From NCBI RefSeq assembly GCF_964340395.1, contig NC_135565.1, forward strand, positions 10,926,742 through 10,949,241: DNA of 22,500 nucleotides, read 5' to 3'. Under the pieces are notes generated by a model, which was given only the letters and a program-made list of their open reading frames with translations, searched no databases and had not been told where the DNA came from. The DNA comes from Glandiceps talaboti. Its lineage: Eukaryota > Hemichordata > Enteropneusta > Spengelidae. This document shows positions 10,135 through 20,972 of this stretch, piece by piece; position 1 is the stretch's first letter; the number at the start of each line of letters is the position of its first letter. The position numbers and the translations under genes were made by a program.

Positions 10135-10242
10135 GTGAATAATGAGAACGTTTCCCAGCTATATTGGGCAGTTGACCAGAACTTCCAAGGCGTGGCAAAT
10201 GCTCTGATTAAAGCAGGTGTTAATATGGATGACGAATACGAG
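10135..10242 (+). CDS. Exon 11: ankyrin repeat, type A of block 2
   Basis: 36 codons, phase 0, acceptor TTTCAAAG, donor GAG|GTAGGA. It opens VNNENVSQLYWAVDQNFQGV and closes IKAGVNMDDEYE. QLYWAV is shared with exon 1 (QLYWAI) and places this exon at the start of the second block. Unlike exon 1 it keeps a full helix 2 and AGVN loop. Confidence 0.88.
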
Positions 10243-11239
10243 GTAGGACTATTCTAGAAAATCACATAATAATGAAAACGAGAGATCTAATGCATTTATA
10301 AATCAGGATTACCATATTGGTATCATAATTCTATCATGACACAATGTTGTATTAAGTGGTAAGGTTTCGTGTACTATCCTGAACACTTCCTCCAGCCTAC
10401 TACTACGATATGACGACAATAATGATGTGAATTCACAATGCGCCTTTTTCGATCTCCTGAGAGCTAAAGGCGCTTGCAATACAACTATGCTCCAGCCTTA
10501 TTAAACAGCTCTGCAATGTTTGGTTGCAAACAGAAGCCGCGACAAAATGCACGGACGAAGTTGAGTTTACAGGTCATTCATTAACCACTCAACGATCGCA
10601 TGTTAATTATAACCTATCAAATTTAACTTTAGCAAACCAAATGTGAGCAGTTGAAGCCGGAATGCAAGCCCGGTTACGTCGCTTGCTGCTCTGTTGTCGG
10701 CCACTGGGCATTTCAAAGCCATTCCTACAAAACTCCCCATAAGGACAGCGTGGATTGCAAATTCAGTATAAACTGTATTTATATACGCCCTCGTCAAAAC
10801 ATGTCGGATAAAATACATCAGGAAAAAACATTTCCATGACGTCAAACTATTCATAGCTTGAACAATAAAAGCAACGATGCAATTTCATTTCTCATTATAT
10901 GGGACCTCATTTTTGGAAGCCAAGGCATTCTCTGCAAAACAAATTGTACCTTCGTGATTACAGAGCTCTACACTATACATAAAACAGAAATAGAAACAAT
11001 GGGACCACTATGAGATCTTGAACCTTACAACAAAGCACTCCCTAAAAATACCATCAAACGTACACAGCTTAATTTCACTATTTAGTGTTATTTAGAAATG
11101 TTATTAACCGTATCATTCTGAAATGCGTGATGTACCTGTTTTGAATTTGCACTTATATTACTGGCTTGAAATTATGTAAGATCATATTTTTACATTGACT
11201 AGTTCATGAAACTTTTTTTTTCGAAATTGATGTTTGTAG
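10243..11239 (+). other. Intron 11 (about 1.0 kb)
   Basis: GT-AG, acceptor TTTGTAG. The segment at about 10640-10850 is less AT-rich, with open frames on both strands but no domain; it is probably an old repeat. A short AGCGCC...CTCAAAGGCGC-like block near 10440-10490 resembles part of the SINE-like piece in intron 4. Confidence 0.65.
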
Positions 11240-11341
11240 AATGGTCTAAAACTTCTTCACGTATTTGCAAAACATGGCAAGCAAAAACAAGTTGACTACC
11301 TGTTAAAGAAGAATCCCGAGTCACTTAACTCCTACAGTAAG
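11240..11341 (+). CDS. Exon 12: ankyrin repeat, type B of block 2
   Basis: 34 codons, phase 0, acceptor TTTGTAG, donor AAG|GTAGGT. It reads NGLKLLHVFAKHGKQKQVDY, then LLKKNPESLNSYSK. The first helix is nearly the same as in exon 2 (NGLTILHQLAKDG). The GA loop is replaced by KNPESLN. Confidence 0.9.
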
Positions 11342-12447
11342 GTAGGTCAGAATATGAAGGGGTTAATGTCATATGGGCTAATTTTAATTTTGTTCATGTC
11401 AGGTTTCTGATCTCAGAAAATGCAAAACTTCAGTCAAAAAGGCCGAGTGTAATAACAAGTTAGTTTTTTATTATTTTGCTATAGGTGACATGTTTCTCAG
11501 AGTCCTGATGATATTTTCCGATTGTTTCGTCAATTATCTTGTAAAAATAATTGTTTATGGGTGAAACCGGATAAAGCTGATAAAGGTCATAGGAGCCTAA
11601 AATAGTTTTTCAGCCTTTTCCACAAAATAACATTTTTATAGTTAGGCACTTAAGGCATTAACCCTTCCATATCTGATCACACAGGTTAGAATATAATGAT
11701 ATATATGTCGTAAGAATTAGAGTGTTTACTAGTGAAATAATCTCATACAATAATGAAATACATGGACTACAGTTCATAGTAGGTTCGAAATGTTGAGCGT
11801 CCACGAAAGAGAGAATCCCGATATAGTTATTTAACATATTATACAGCGGAGTTGTTAAGACATCAACTCTAGTTGGTCTCCATCAATTTGTTTTACCTCT
11901 GTACGTATAAATACCATGCTGTGTATGTTAGGAAAACAATTAACGATTGAGCTATGAGGTGGTGTCAAGAGTAATTAGAATATCTTCGGTTATATTGCTT
12001 CAGTAACAGTGGCTGTTTTAATGGCAAATTACTACAGATAAAGATAGCATTATTATTGTATGATCTGTAAAATTCAATAATAAGTTTGATCGTGAATAAA
12101 AAGAAGGGTCAAGGTAAATCAGTGTTATGTTGATTACTTTTAATTATTTGAGAGCGGTTTCTGAAAGCCAAATTACCGATCAGTTTAAGTCAAGTTACAC
12201 CTTGATGACTACCAGGACTAATGAGATTGTTTTATGATTCGCTGTGGACTTCAGTATCCCTAAACGAGGTCTTATGGTACAACTTCTTTTGGCATGTTAA
12301 GAGTCATTGTCAGTAATGATTGATAAATTCATAAAGTAAACGCCATTACAGAACAGTTTGTTAATTAGCCAATGTGAAGTGCACCCCCTCAATCTTTTGG
12401 AGTTTGGTTATTATTATTGGAGTGTATATTCTCGTTATATATTCCAG
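11342..12447 (+). other. Intron 12 (about 1.1 kb)
   Basis: GT-AG, acceptor ATATTCCAG. No exon, RNA gene or clear mobile element recognised. Confidence 0.75.
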
Positions 12448-12546
12448 AATGGTTTCACAGCCCTATATTATGCTGCACAGAACAACTACAGTCTTGCTTC
12501 ATTTTTGATTACAAGTGGAGCAAAAACACTTCATAAAGATGCAAAG
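12448..12546 (+). CDS. Exon 13: ankyrin repeat, type C of block 2
   Basis: 33 codons, phase 0, acceptor ATTCCAG, donor AAG|GTATGT. NGFTALYYAAQNNYSLASFL followed by ITSGAKTLHKDAK is canonical. GAKTLHKD matches GAKKLHKD of exon 3; exon 24 has ASKLHKND at the same place. Confidence 0.92.
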
Positions 12547-13315
12547 GTATGTATAAGACTTGATATATAAAAAACCTTGCTTTGATATATGTACCTTAAC
12601 ATCATTATTAAACCCCAGCGCGCGAAGCACTTAAAACAATACATGCACATTTTGCCTCATATCAACAATTGTTTATTCAGAGACCATTAATATCCAAGTG
12701 CCTATTCCAATATTATCAGTATAAGCTTTCTAATAAGACTCTGACCTTTGACACTGATAGAAATGTTAAGGTCAAATAGCCGAACTTTATATCTTTTTAC
12801 CATAACTCAGGAAGTTAAATGCACAGAGACTCCATTCAAATTTTGAAACCCGTATGATTACAGGTAATCTTCATTTTTCTACCATGATCATGACATTGAG
12901 CTCAATCTCTAGTGTGGAAAAGCAAATTGCACAATTATTTATGAAATGTTGTATCAAAAGGCTATATTCCCGTGCCAGCATCTATATTTTTCAAGGTAGT
13001 TTTCAAGCAGAAAACAGGTGTTGGCCCTGGCCTTCATTTTCAAAGTCAAATAGTATATTGTTCAATAACCTGAAAGTTTTGTAACTAAAGACATCATTCA
13101 AATGTCTAACTGTGCATTATTAGAGGCAAGGCGACTATTTTGACAAATCTGATCATCATCCTCACAGTCAAATTTAATTTGCTCAATAACTTTTCTTAAG
13201 TTTTGTTAATAGGATCCCCATTCACACTGCCTACGCAGCAATATAATCTCTCTCATGATTATTTTGCATATTATTAGAGAATTGATTGAAATTTCGCCTG
13301 TTAATCATACTGTAG
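12547..13315 (+). other. Intron 13, with an old dispersed repeat
   Basis: 769 bases, GT-AG, acceptor ACTGTAG. At about 12740-12800 it carries GACCTTTGACACTG...AAGGTCAAATAGCC, clearly related to the tandem unit at 18591-18926 in intron 21. Confidence 0.7.
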
Positions 13316-13420
13316 GATGTACCCCCTCTACTTTGGGCAGTAGAAGATGGGGATAAATTGGTAGCAGACAATCTGAAGAAAGCGGGAGAAAAAATAGATG
13401 GAAACCTGAATGCTGCACAG
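13316..13420 (+). CDS. Exon 14: ankyrin repeat, type D of block 2
   Basis: 35 codons, phase 0, acceptor CTGTAG, donor CAG|GTTTGC, the weakest GT donor in the gene. DVPPLLWAVEDGDKLVADNL then KKAGEKIDGNLNAAQ. PLLWAVEDG parallels LLHWAVDNN of exon 4. A GTAT-rich microsatellite begins only 30 bases past the donor. Confidence 0.88.
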
Positions 13421-13449
13421 GTTTGCTTTTTAGCTTAACTTGACTGATC

Positions 13450-13450
<1 letters not shown>

Positions 13451-13480
<30 letters not shown>

Positions 13481-13536
13481 TGTATGTATGTATGTATGTG
13501 TGTATGTATGTGTGTGCATGTGTGTGTATATATATA

Positions 13537-13570
<34 letters not shown>
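13451..13570. repeat. Compound (GTAT)n-(GT)n microsatellite
   Basis: GTAT units from 13451 to about 13512, a short TATATA bridge, then pure GT to 13570. It fills nearly half of intron 14 (13421-13709), close to the exon 14 donor. Confidence 0.96.
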
Positions 13571-13573
<3 letters not shown>

Positions 13574-13709
13574 CGGTGATTTGCGAAATCTATAAATGTT
13601 CATGTTATGAATAGTTTTATTGCCACATTCAACATTCATTCATTCATTCAACCATATTGATGCAATTCTAACGATTGTTATTATAATACCATTAACTTTT
13701 TTGTTAAAG

Positions 13710-13817
13710 GGGAACGGTAATTATTCAACTATACTTCATCTAATGGCGAAGTCTGGAAATAAAAAAGGTGTTCAGATGTGCATAGACCTTGGTGCTAAAG
13801 TTAACAATTTCGATTGG
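13710..13817 (+). CDS. Exon 15: ankyrin repeat, type E of block 2
   Basis: 36 codons, phase 0, acceptor TTAAAG after TTTTTTGTT, donor TGG|GTAGGT. It opens GNGNYSTILHLMAKSGN and closes GAKVNNFDW. It shares the three-residue first-loop insertion and GAKVN with exon 5, which makes this pair the second member of the E type. Confidence 0.88.
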
Positions 13818-14744
13818 GTAGGTAGTCTTATCTGTCTGCGATGTTTGCTTTTCTTAACTTTAGCTGTTTTGATATTCCGTACCAATATATTTGAAAAACA
13901 AAATACACCATCAAGATAGGAGAGATTAGTTTGTTTGGTTTTATAATGTCGGGAGTTAGTTTGCACTATACGAAAAGTCATATTTGATCACGTCTTTCCA
14001 CCGGAGTAAATCTTTATCAGGTGATGTGTAAATGTGGTGAGTATGACACGAAGTGACATCTTTGACTTAATTTACCCCCGGTCATCACTCCCCTGGGGGT
14101 TGTAGGCATTCAAAAGTGTCACTTCGTCTCGTACTACCCCTTGACAGAGATGGTATTTAGATGGGTCACAGGTGGGGTAAAGGCGGGTAAATTTGACTTT
14201 TCGTATAGTGTTGTTAAATAAGGTGTTGTATTTAAAGCGTCCATAATACGTAACTAACATATAATGTAATGTCTAATTTTAATTACCGGATTTACTTACA
14301 ATGACGAGGGAACCATGAAACTATGTGCTGGGACCTTGACATCAACCATTGCTCGTAAATACATCAAATTCAATTCATGGCACATTGACCTTTGGCCTCG
14401 ACTCTAATATTCATGTTCAATTATCGAAATTCAGCCATTTTCCTGCATTAGCAGACATTTTGTAGTATTTACTTGTTGCCACCAATTTCTTTTATATCAT
14501 GTCTCCATTCAGTTACATACAAGTAAAGTATTTGAGGAGTCTGTGTCTTCTCCTAAGACTTGTTGCATACTAGCTTTACCTTGATCTCCTGGGTCACACT
14601 TAAATACAGTTGGCGAGGGGAGTACAAATGTGTTCTAAGAATGCTAGTTCATTGTGAAGCAATATGGAAACAAAACATTCATTGGAAATTACTTGTTTCT
14701 ATAGGTGTTCGTTTGAGTTATGCTATGTTGTATTGTGTTTCTAG
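13818..14744 (+). other. Intron 15, containing a clean MITE
   Basis: 927 bases, GT-AG, acceptor TGTTTCTAG. The MITE at 13964-14210 occupies the first third. At about 14330-14410, GACCTTGACATC and GACCTTTGGCCTC recall the repeat family in introns 13 and 21. Confidence 0.75.
13964..14210. mobile_element. CACTA-type MITE with perfect ends
   Basis: A 247-bp element with 17-bp perfect terminal inverted repeats CACTATACGAAAAGTCA, flanked by the direct repeat TTG (13961-13963 and 14211-14213). Known: CACTA termini with a 2-3 bp target duplication are the hallmark of the CMC/EnSpm (CACTA) DNA transposon superfamily. There is no coding capacity, so it is non-autonomous. An inner inverted repeat ACGAAGTGACA (14048-14058) pairs with 14117-14127. 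It is the better-preserved sister of 9624-9862. Confidence 0.88.
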
Positions 14745-14843
14745 GAAGGATTTACTCCGCTCCTTTTAGCAGCGCGGAACAGCCATGTCAACTGTATGAA
14801 TATTCTGCTGAGTAACGGAGCTGATCGTTTATGTAAACGCACA
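14745..14843 (+). CDS. Exon 16: ankyrin repeat, type F of block 2
   Basis: 33 codons, phase 0, acceptor TTTCTAG, donor ACA|GTAAGG. EGFTPLLLAARNSHVNCMNI then LLSNGADRLCKRT is a strong consensus repeat. It sits at the position of exon 6 in block 1 but is closer to consensus. Confidence 0.93.
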
Positions 14844-15198
14844 GTAAGGCTGATAAATAAACATCTTTGTCACTTTTGAATTTGCTATTTTTATCATACA
14901 CCCCCTAGAGCTCTACAACCCCATATGCAAAACACCCATGTGCTTGATTTACAGGAAACAAAATATAGATCCCCTCATCTTATATGCTCATAAACAGACC
15001 TTGTCTCATAAAATTACATTGGTGTAAAATATCAGCAGATTTATGGATACTCAACAGAAAGTGATAAAACACCTATTATAATCGACCGAACAAAACAAAG
15101 TATTGTTTATATTTCAAAAGTCTTGTGAATTAAGAATGTTTGATGACATCGAACAAAGATTCATTGGTTATATCATTTTTTTTCTTTTCAACAAGCAG
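14844..15198 (+). other. Intron 16
   Basis: 355 bases, GT-AG, acceptor TTCAACAAGCAG after a T-rich run. Nothing else recognised. Confidence 0.78.
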
Positions 15199-15306
15199 AA
15201 TCGCACAGCATCAATAGGATTGATACATGAAGCTGCACTCCTTGAGGAAAAAAATATTGTTGAGGTCCTAAAACGAACAGGCAAAAAAATTAACGAACTT
15301 GATAAG
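15199..15306 (+). CDS. Exon 17: ankyrin repeat, block 2
   Basis: 36 codons, phase 0, donor AAG|GTATGC. It opens NRTASIGLIHEAALLEEKNI and closes RTGKKINELDK. The first loop is extended by three residues before LIHEAA, as in exons 5 and 15. It lies where block 1 has its linker exon 7, so the two blocks differ here. Confidence 0.86.
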
Positions 15307-15842
15307 GTATGCGTAAGAGTTGTAATTGCTCATTATCAAACATCTCAGTTTGCTATGTATACGTCCCTTTTGTGATTTTAGTGATGTCAGATAGTTTGGT
15401 TATCAAATTATGACTTATTAATTCCCGAGGACTGTTACATAGACACAAATGGTGGTTTGTAGATTAATAATAAGTATTGTTATGTTGACCATTGATTTCA
15501 TTTTTAATTTCATTCTCCCTGCTAATGATATGAATTCTCAAAATAATGGTTCAAAATCAATATATTATACATATATGTCGCCACAGTGTTTGAACTGATA
15601 GATGTATTAAATTAGATTAATAAATATTCCGCAAATATTGTTGCCATCTTCAGCAACAAGGCTAAAATAAAATAACTTAAAAGGTATAAGTTCTAATACA
15701 GCACTAGTATATGATGGCACTTTCTGTTGTATATTGGGGGTTTTTTTTCTTCCTTTCAAAACTTACACATTAAAAGTGTAAATACTGCAAAGCAGTTGAA
15801 AGATTTCATTATATCCCATATTATTTTTTTCAAACACTGTAG
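15307..15842 (+). other. Intron 17
   Basis: 536 bases, GT-AG, acceptor CACTGTAG. A 27-bp stretch at 15728-15754 (ending in T8-CTTCCT) reappears in inverted orientation at 16643-16669 in intron 18. Confidence 0.78.
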
Positions 15843-15944
15843 GTTAATGGCCTGGCAGCAATACATCATGCGGCAAAACATGGTCATGCCAATGCTGTTA
15901 AGATACTTGTTGAATGTGGTGCAGATAACAATGTAGAGGACAAG
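15843..15944 (+). CDS. Exon 18: ankyrin repeat, block 2
   Basis: 34 codons, phase 0, acceptor ACTGTAG, donor AAG|GTAAGA (strong). VNGLAAIHHAAKHGHANAVK then ILVECGADNNVEDK is one of the most consensus-like repeats in the gene. The following intron carries the first large repeat cluster. Confidence 0.94.
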
Positions 15945-16298
15945 GTAAGATAGAACATTGAAATATTGTTGCATGCACGGTTTTTAGTGTGCCATCCCTA
16001 TATAGCTAATGGAGCATTCCGTCAGGACGCCCTCAATGGAGAGGGAATTCGACTATATAAACTCCAGTGAGCAGAGATTTCCCTTATGACTATGATAAGC
16101 GTGTATGTAATTGAGTATTGGAGAATCTCACAGAACAATTGCATATACGCAGCCACACTGTATCAACGAAGAAGTTGTTGTTTTACCTGACGTAAGTCAG
16201 AACAGGTATGACGATATACGTTGGTATTTACAACATAAAACACAATATAATACCCAATTGGTTGTGTTCATTGCGGTATTAAGTAAGATACAGCACGT

Positions 16299-16581
<283 letters not shown>

Positions 16582-16643
<62 letters not shown>
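16582..16643. repeat. (TA)n microsatellite
   Basis: About 30 pure TA units between copy c2 and the 27-bp inverted duplicate at 16643-16669. Confidence 0.96.
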
Positions 16644-16645
<2 letters not shown>

Positions 16646-16669
16646 AAGAAAAAAAACCCCCAATATACA
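16643..16669 (-). repeat. 27-bp inverted duplicate of intron 17 sequence
   Basis: AGGAAG, A8, C5, AATATACA is the exact reverse complement of 15728-15754, which lies 0.9 kb upstream just before exon 18. It joins a TA tract to retroelement copy c3. Confidence 0.85.
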
Positions 16670-16670
16670 C

Positions 16671-16720
16671 CATGCGTGAAACTCCGAGTTACATCCAAGA
16701 AAGAGTTCCAGTACTACCAA

Positions 16721-16724
<4 letters not shown>
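16671..16724 (+). mobile_element. Retroelement 3'-end fragment with half hammerhead core (c3)
   Basis: It begins CATGCGTGAAACTCCGAGTT, the 3' half of the ribozyme core, and continues through AAGAAAGAGTTCCAGTACTA to CCAAAACT and a TA tract. The CTGATGA half is missing, so it cannot fold as a hammerhead by itself. Same strand and same 3' end as copy c5 at 20799-20850. Confidence 0.8.
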
Positions 16725-16796
<72 letters not shown>

Positions 16797-16819
16797 AACA
16801 CACACACAAACACACACAC

Positions 16820-16883
<64 letters not shown>
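16724..16883. repeat. (TA)n-(CA)n-(TA)n microsatellite
   Basis: TA to 16794, a CA-rich bridge (16797-16820), then TA to 16883. It starts directly at the 3' end of copy c3. Confidence 0.96.
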
Positions 16884-16887
<4 letters not shown>

Positions 16888-16996
16888 CCTCGAGCTATAT
16901 TTTCATTTATTGTAAATCGTCTTAAATATCCTTTAAGATATTTAAGATTTAAGATTTATATTAAATTCGTATTTACCTTTCATTTTTTGTCATCAG

Positions 16997-17095
16997 AATC
17001 ACAAGACAGCTGTCCACCATGCTGCAATATCCAACAAATGTGACGTCTTGAAATACCTTCTTGAAACTAAAGCAGATTCAAACAAAACCGACTTG
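16997..17095 (+). CDS. Exon 19: ankyrin repeat, block 2
   Basis: 33 codons, phase 0, acceptor TCATCAG, donor [29 protein letters not shown] then [13 protein letters not shown] is canonical with the usual GAD replaced by KAD. Confidence 0.93.
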
Positions 17096-17639
17096 GTAAG
17101 ATTCTCTATCAGACGGGTATTTCTAGGCTAGAGGCTATCAACTGAAATCTAAAGCTTTTAGCACGATATCGATTTTATTCAAGTATGTAATATGTAAAGA
17201 ATATTACGTTGTTTCTAGGTTGTAATTAGTTTCGTCGATTTACCCACACTCCGCCACTTTCTTAATGGCTACCAACAAGCAAGCCTCTCCGAGCAACAAT
17301 TAAGAGCGTTGCATCACGGGAGATACCCTTCCGAAATTGATTATTATTATAATCATTATAGCAATTATGACAACAAAAATCACACCGTGTATTTGTGCAC
17401 TATCTATGGAAAGCGGGTTGAGTCTATAATGACCTCGAGCTGGGAAATAAACAGGATTGTGCTCTAAAATACTGAAAGAATTGTCTGAAATTGATGCCTT
17501 TTCAAAGAGTGTTTATCTGAAAGTGGTCACCAATATGCTACGAAAACTAAGCCTACGAAATACTATATTAATTTAATTTAATGTACCTTAATAGAGAATA
17601 CACTGCAATGTAAATTGTCTTATTTGTTTTCATATGTAG
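17096..17639 (+). other. Intron 19
   Basis: 544 bases, GT-AG, acceptor CATATGTAG. An ATT/AAT-rich patch near 17340 is the only feature. Confidence 0.78.
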
Positions 17640-17738
17640 AAGAGACGTACTGCCCTACACTATGCCAGTGTTTACAAAAAAAGTGAATGCATATCCATTT
17701 TAATTGAAAATGGCGCTAGAAAAGATGCTGTTGATAAG
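17640..17738 (+). CDS. Exon 20: ankyrin repeat, block 2
   Basis: 33 codons, phase 0, acceptor ATGTAG, donor AAG|GTACGC. KRRTALHYASVYKKSECISI then LIENGARKDAVDK is canonical. Confidence 0.93.
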
Positions 17739-18081
17739 GTACGCACAAACACACACACTACATATAGGGGATGTACATGGCTCCGACTTTGAACTCAGAA
17801 GACATTTCTTTCAAATCCTGTACATGAAGTTAATATTGCCTTGATCGTCACTCACTGGCCTATGAATACAAGTACATACCTTTATAGACTGTCAACTACC
17901 GTGATACAGCTGGTCAAAAATACATTTGACAAGTTACACAATTTGAAATTATATATCTTGCTCTACATGTCATCAATTTGCCATGGCTAATAATATACAT
18001 AATACATGTGCCTATATGCATATCTCTTCATTGACATCAAGGGGCATATTTCTTATTTCAAGTTTCTCTCAATTCTTTCAG
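17739..18081 (+). other. Intron 20
   Basis: 343 bases, GT-AG, with a strong pyrimidine tract before AATTCTTTCAG. Nothing else recognised. Confidence 0.78.
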
Positions 18082-18177
18082 GACTACAAGACGCCTTTGC
18101 ATCACGCTGTCGAAGCAAAATATGTGGTAAACATTAAAGTACTCTTGTCAAAAGGGGCAAAAATCCATCCTGATATT
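18082..18177 (+). CDS. Exon 21: ankyrin repeat, last of block 2 (type J)
   Basis: 32 codons, phase 0, acceptor CTTTCAG, donor ATT|GTAAGT (strong). DYKTPLHHAVEAKYVVNIKV then LLSKGAKIHPDI. It has the same 32-codon length and IHP ending as exon 10, and like exon 10 it precedes a type-A exon. Confidence 0.94.
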
Positions 18178-18590
18178 GTAAGTATTGCTCAATATTGAGG
18201 ACCTACCAATTACATAATCCCAATTTTTCAGATTGTGATTGGAACTAAACAGTAAAAGGAAATGTTTCCTTTAAGATACCACTCATTAGTATTCTATTTT
18301 CCGTGACGAACTGCATTTGCTATATTCAAAGCAGTTAAGAAATAAGAGCGCATATGTTTAGTCCCCAAAGTTGAGTGCCGTCCGTCCATCCGCTAGCCTG
18401 TCAGTCCATCCGTCTGTCCGTTTAATATCACCTGAATCTCAGACATACATGGCCTCAGTTCAATCAAACATTGCCTTGCACAAATGTCAAATGCTAGTCG
18501 GCATATGCACGTCACTTTGTTTTGCGAGCTTCGTGATATGCAAATGTCCGAAATTCAGATTGTGCTCTCCTACTATGAAAGCATAATATA

Positions 18591-18926
18591 GAGACGTCAT
18601 TTGCGTGTCTACGTCTACAACGATATTATCTATGATGAGTTTCCTTATGAGACATAGACAGTTCATCCTGACCTCTCTGTTCAAGGTCAAATAGCCAAAA
18701 ATATTTAAAGTCTGTATGGACACACTGACATGCATGGGACAATTTGAATCAAATGGTGGAGACCTCATTTGAGTGTCTAACCCATACAACCATATTGAGC
18801 TTCATTTTGAGACCTCTGACCTTGACCCTTATTTTCAAATAATCAAATGTATTCAAAGTGTACAATGTATACATCCGACATGCCTGGGCCAATTTCAAGC
18901 CAACCTGACACAATTATTATATATAA
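18591..18926. repeat. Diverged tandem repeat, two units of about 168 bp
   Basis: Unit 1 starts at 18591 and unit 2 at 18759. Matching anchors in the same order: GAGACGTCATTTGCGTGTCT / GAGACCTCATTTGAGTGTCT; GAGTTTCCTTATGAGAC / GAGCTTCATTTTGAGAC; CAAATAGCCAAAAATATTT / CAAATAATCAAATGTATTC; GACATGCATGGGACAATTT / GACATGCCTGGGCCAATTT. A partial unit seems to precede it near 18440. The same family occurs in intron 13 at about 12740. Confidence 0.78.
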
Positions 18927-19500
18927 TAATTATAATTATTGTATATTAATCCACATATACACACTACTTTCTTTCATGACGTTTGTGAAAACAACCGAAG
19001 GGCAGCCGCATTTGTTGTAAAGACACAGAATATGAATTAATAGTGTTTGGTACTGTGTCTTCAAAAAAGCCATTTTAATATTTGATATGCACAGTTGCAA
19101 AGTCGATACTTGGCAACTGAGAAAAACGGTTATTATACCGAAGTTTTAATTAGCGATAACACTTGCTATATCGTGAATTCGTTTACAACGTATATCAAAA
19201 CCACCTCCCCGCCCCCGAAACGAACGTTCACAAGTGCGACATCAAACGTTCATATATATCATGTTGTAACTATGATGAAATTTGTAGCGGTCACACCACT
19301 ACGATCGATGTCATGTAAAACATGATTGTAAACACATTAAAATACTACCATAAACCCAGCACCATATCTCACATCCATTATTATCACCTTATCAACATCT
19401 CAGTAGTAAATGCAAAAGCTGTTATCATTGAAGGAGTGAAAGTTTCTGTCAAAACGTGGTTAGCCGTGCGAAAAAAAGTTCATTAATCATTTTGACACGA

Positions 19501-19512
19501 CCCCCCCCCCCC
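19501..19512 (+). repeat. Poly(C) run of 12
   Basis: Homopolymer of twelve C about 105 bases upstream of exon 22; its true length is uncertain in any assembly. Confidence 0.9.
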
Positions 19513-19617
19513 AACCAAACAAAGTTTGCGTATTGAGTTTGTGCGACATTGTGCGATCGCCTCTAATGTCTTCGAATAATCACTATGTATAATTTGAATA
19601 TTTTCAACAAATTACAG

Positions 19618-19725
19618 ACAAATCCTACAGGATTTTATCAACTTGCATGGTGTATCGACAATGATAAAGAAAGGTTTCTCCAAGTGTTTGAACAAGCTGG
19701 GGTATCATTGGATTGTACAAATGAG
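19618..19725 (+). CDS. Exon 22: ankyrin-like repeat, type A of block 3
   Basis: 36 codons, phase 0, acceptor AATTACAG, donor [29 protein letters not shown] then [21 protein letters not shown] occupies the place of QLYWAVDQ in exon 11, and both close with an AGV loop and an acidic end, so this opens the third higher-order block. Confidence 0.88.
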
Positions 19726-19800
19726 GTAAGAAGTGTAGTTGAAATGTCATATAGTTGCTTGTGACTTTTAAGCAAGTAACCAGAATACTGCATGATTGAA

Positions 19801-20130
<330 letters not shown>

Positions 20131-20195
<65 letters not shown>

Positions 20196-20200
20196 TTATA

Positions 20201-20250
<50 letters not shown>
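20131..20250. repeat. (TA)n microsatellite with TTTATA interruptions
   Basis: TA tract with a block of TTTATATATT units at about 20187-20212. It runs directly into the retroelement coding fragment. Confidence 0.95.
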
Positions 20251-20253
<3 letters not shown>

Positions 20254-20577
20254 TTAATACTCACCGAGTTACAGAGATACGCCAACCACAAACAGTCATT
20301 CAAACATGAAAAACGCGAAAACAGCACAGAACTATCAAAACACATTTGGAAACTGAAAAGAAACAATGAGCCTTTTTCCGTATCCTGGTCCATCAGCAAG
20401 ACAGCCCAAGCATACACCAATAAAACAAAACGATGCAACCTGTGTTTAACCGAAAAACTAACTATTATTAAAGCAGACAAAAGCTCCACACTAAACAAAA
20501 GAACTGAGTTGATATCCAAATGCCGACACGAGAATAAGTTTTATTTGTCCAACTTCAATAGAGCATCTATCACCTAA
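20251..20577 (+). pseudogene. C-terminal fragment of a Penelope-like element endonuclease ORF
   Basis: About 108 codons ending in TAA at 20575-20577. Seen: RYANHKQSFKHEKRENST, then ELSKHIWKLKRNN, VSWSI, CNLCLTEKLTII, LNKRTELISKCRHENKF. From memory of the family, the order RYxNHxxSF / T-LSxxIWxLK / C-LCxxEK / LNKRxEL-xxCRH is that of the C-terminal GIY-YIG endonuclease region of Penelope-like retroelements. The GIY and YIG motifs and the whole reverse transcriptase are missing; the 5' side is cut off by a TA tract. The preserved frame suggests a fairly young insertion. Assignment rests on pattern recall, not a search. Confidence 0.72.

Positions 20578-20972
<395 letters not shown>

Larger units (their letters stand above)
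18178..19617 (+). other. Intron 21 (about 1.4 kb)
   Basis: GT-AG, acceptor AAATTACAG. It holds a (CCATCCG)-like patch near 18380-18420, a two-unit diverged tandem repeat at 18591-18926, a small AT palindrome near 18910-18950 and a 12-C run at 19501-19512. The open stretch at 19095-19325 is discussed under rejected items. Confidence 0.7.

Noticed and set aside
10603-10854. Open frames on both strands in a less AT-rich patch
   Set aside because: No protein motif I recognise; more likely an old repeat. Left as intron.
16671-16724. Functional hammerhead in copy c3
   Set aside because: Only the GAAAC-stem III half is present; CTGATGA and stem II 5' strand are missing, so no catalytic core can form in cis.
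19095-19325. Possible extra exon in intron 21 (reads YLATEKNGYYTEVLI, faintly ankyrin-like)
   Set aside because: A possible acceptor exists (CACAG at about 19095), but there is no LLxxGA second half, no suitable phase-0 donor at the right distance, and it would break the J-to-A order seen at exons 10-11.
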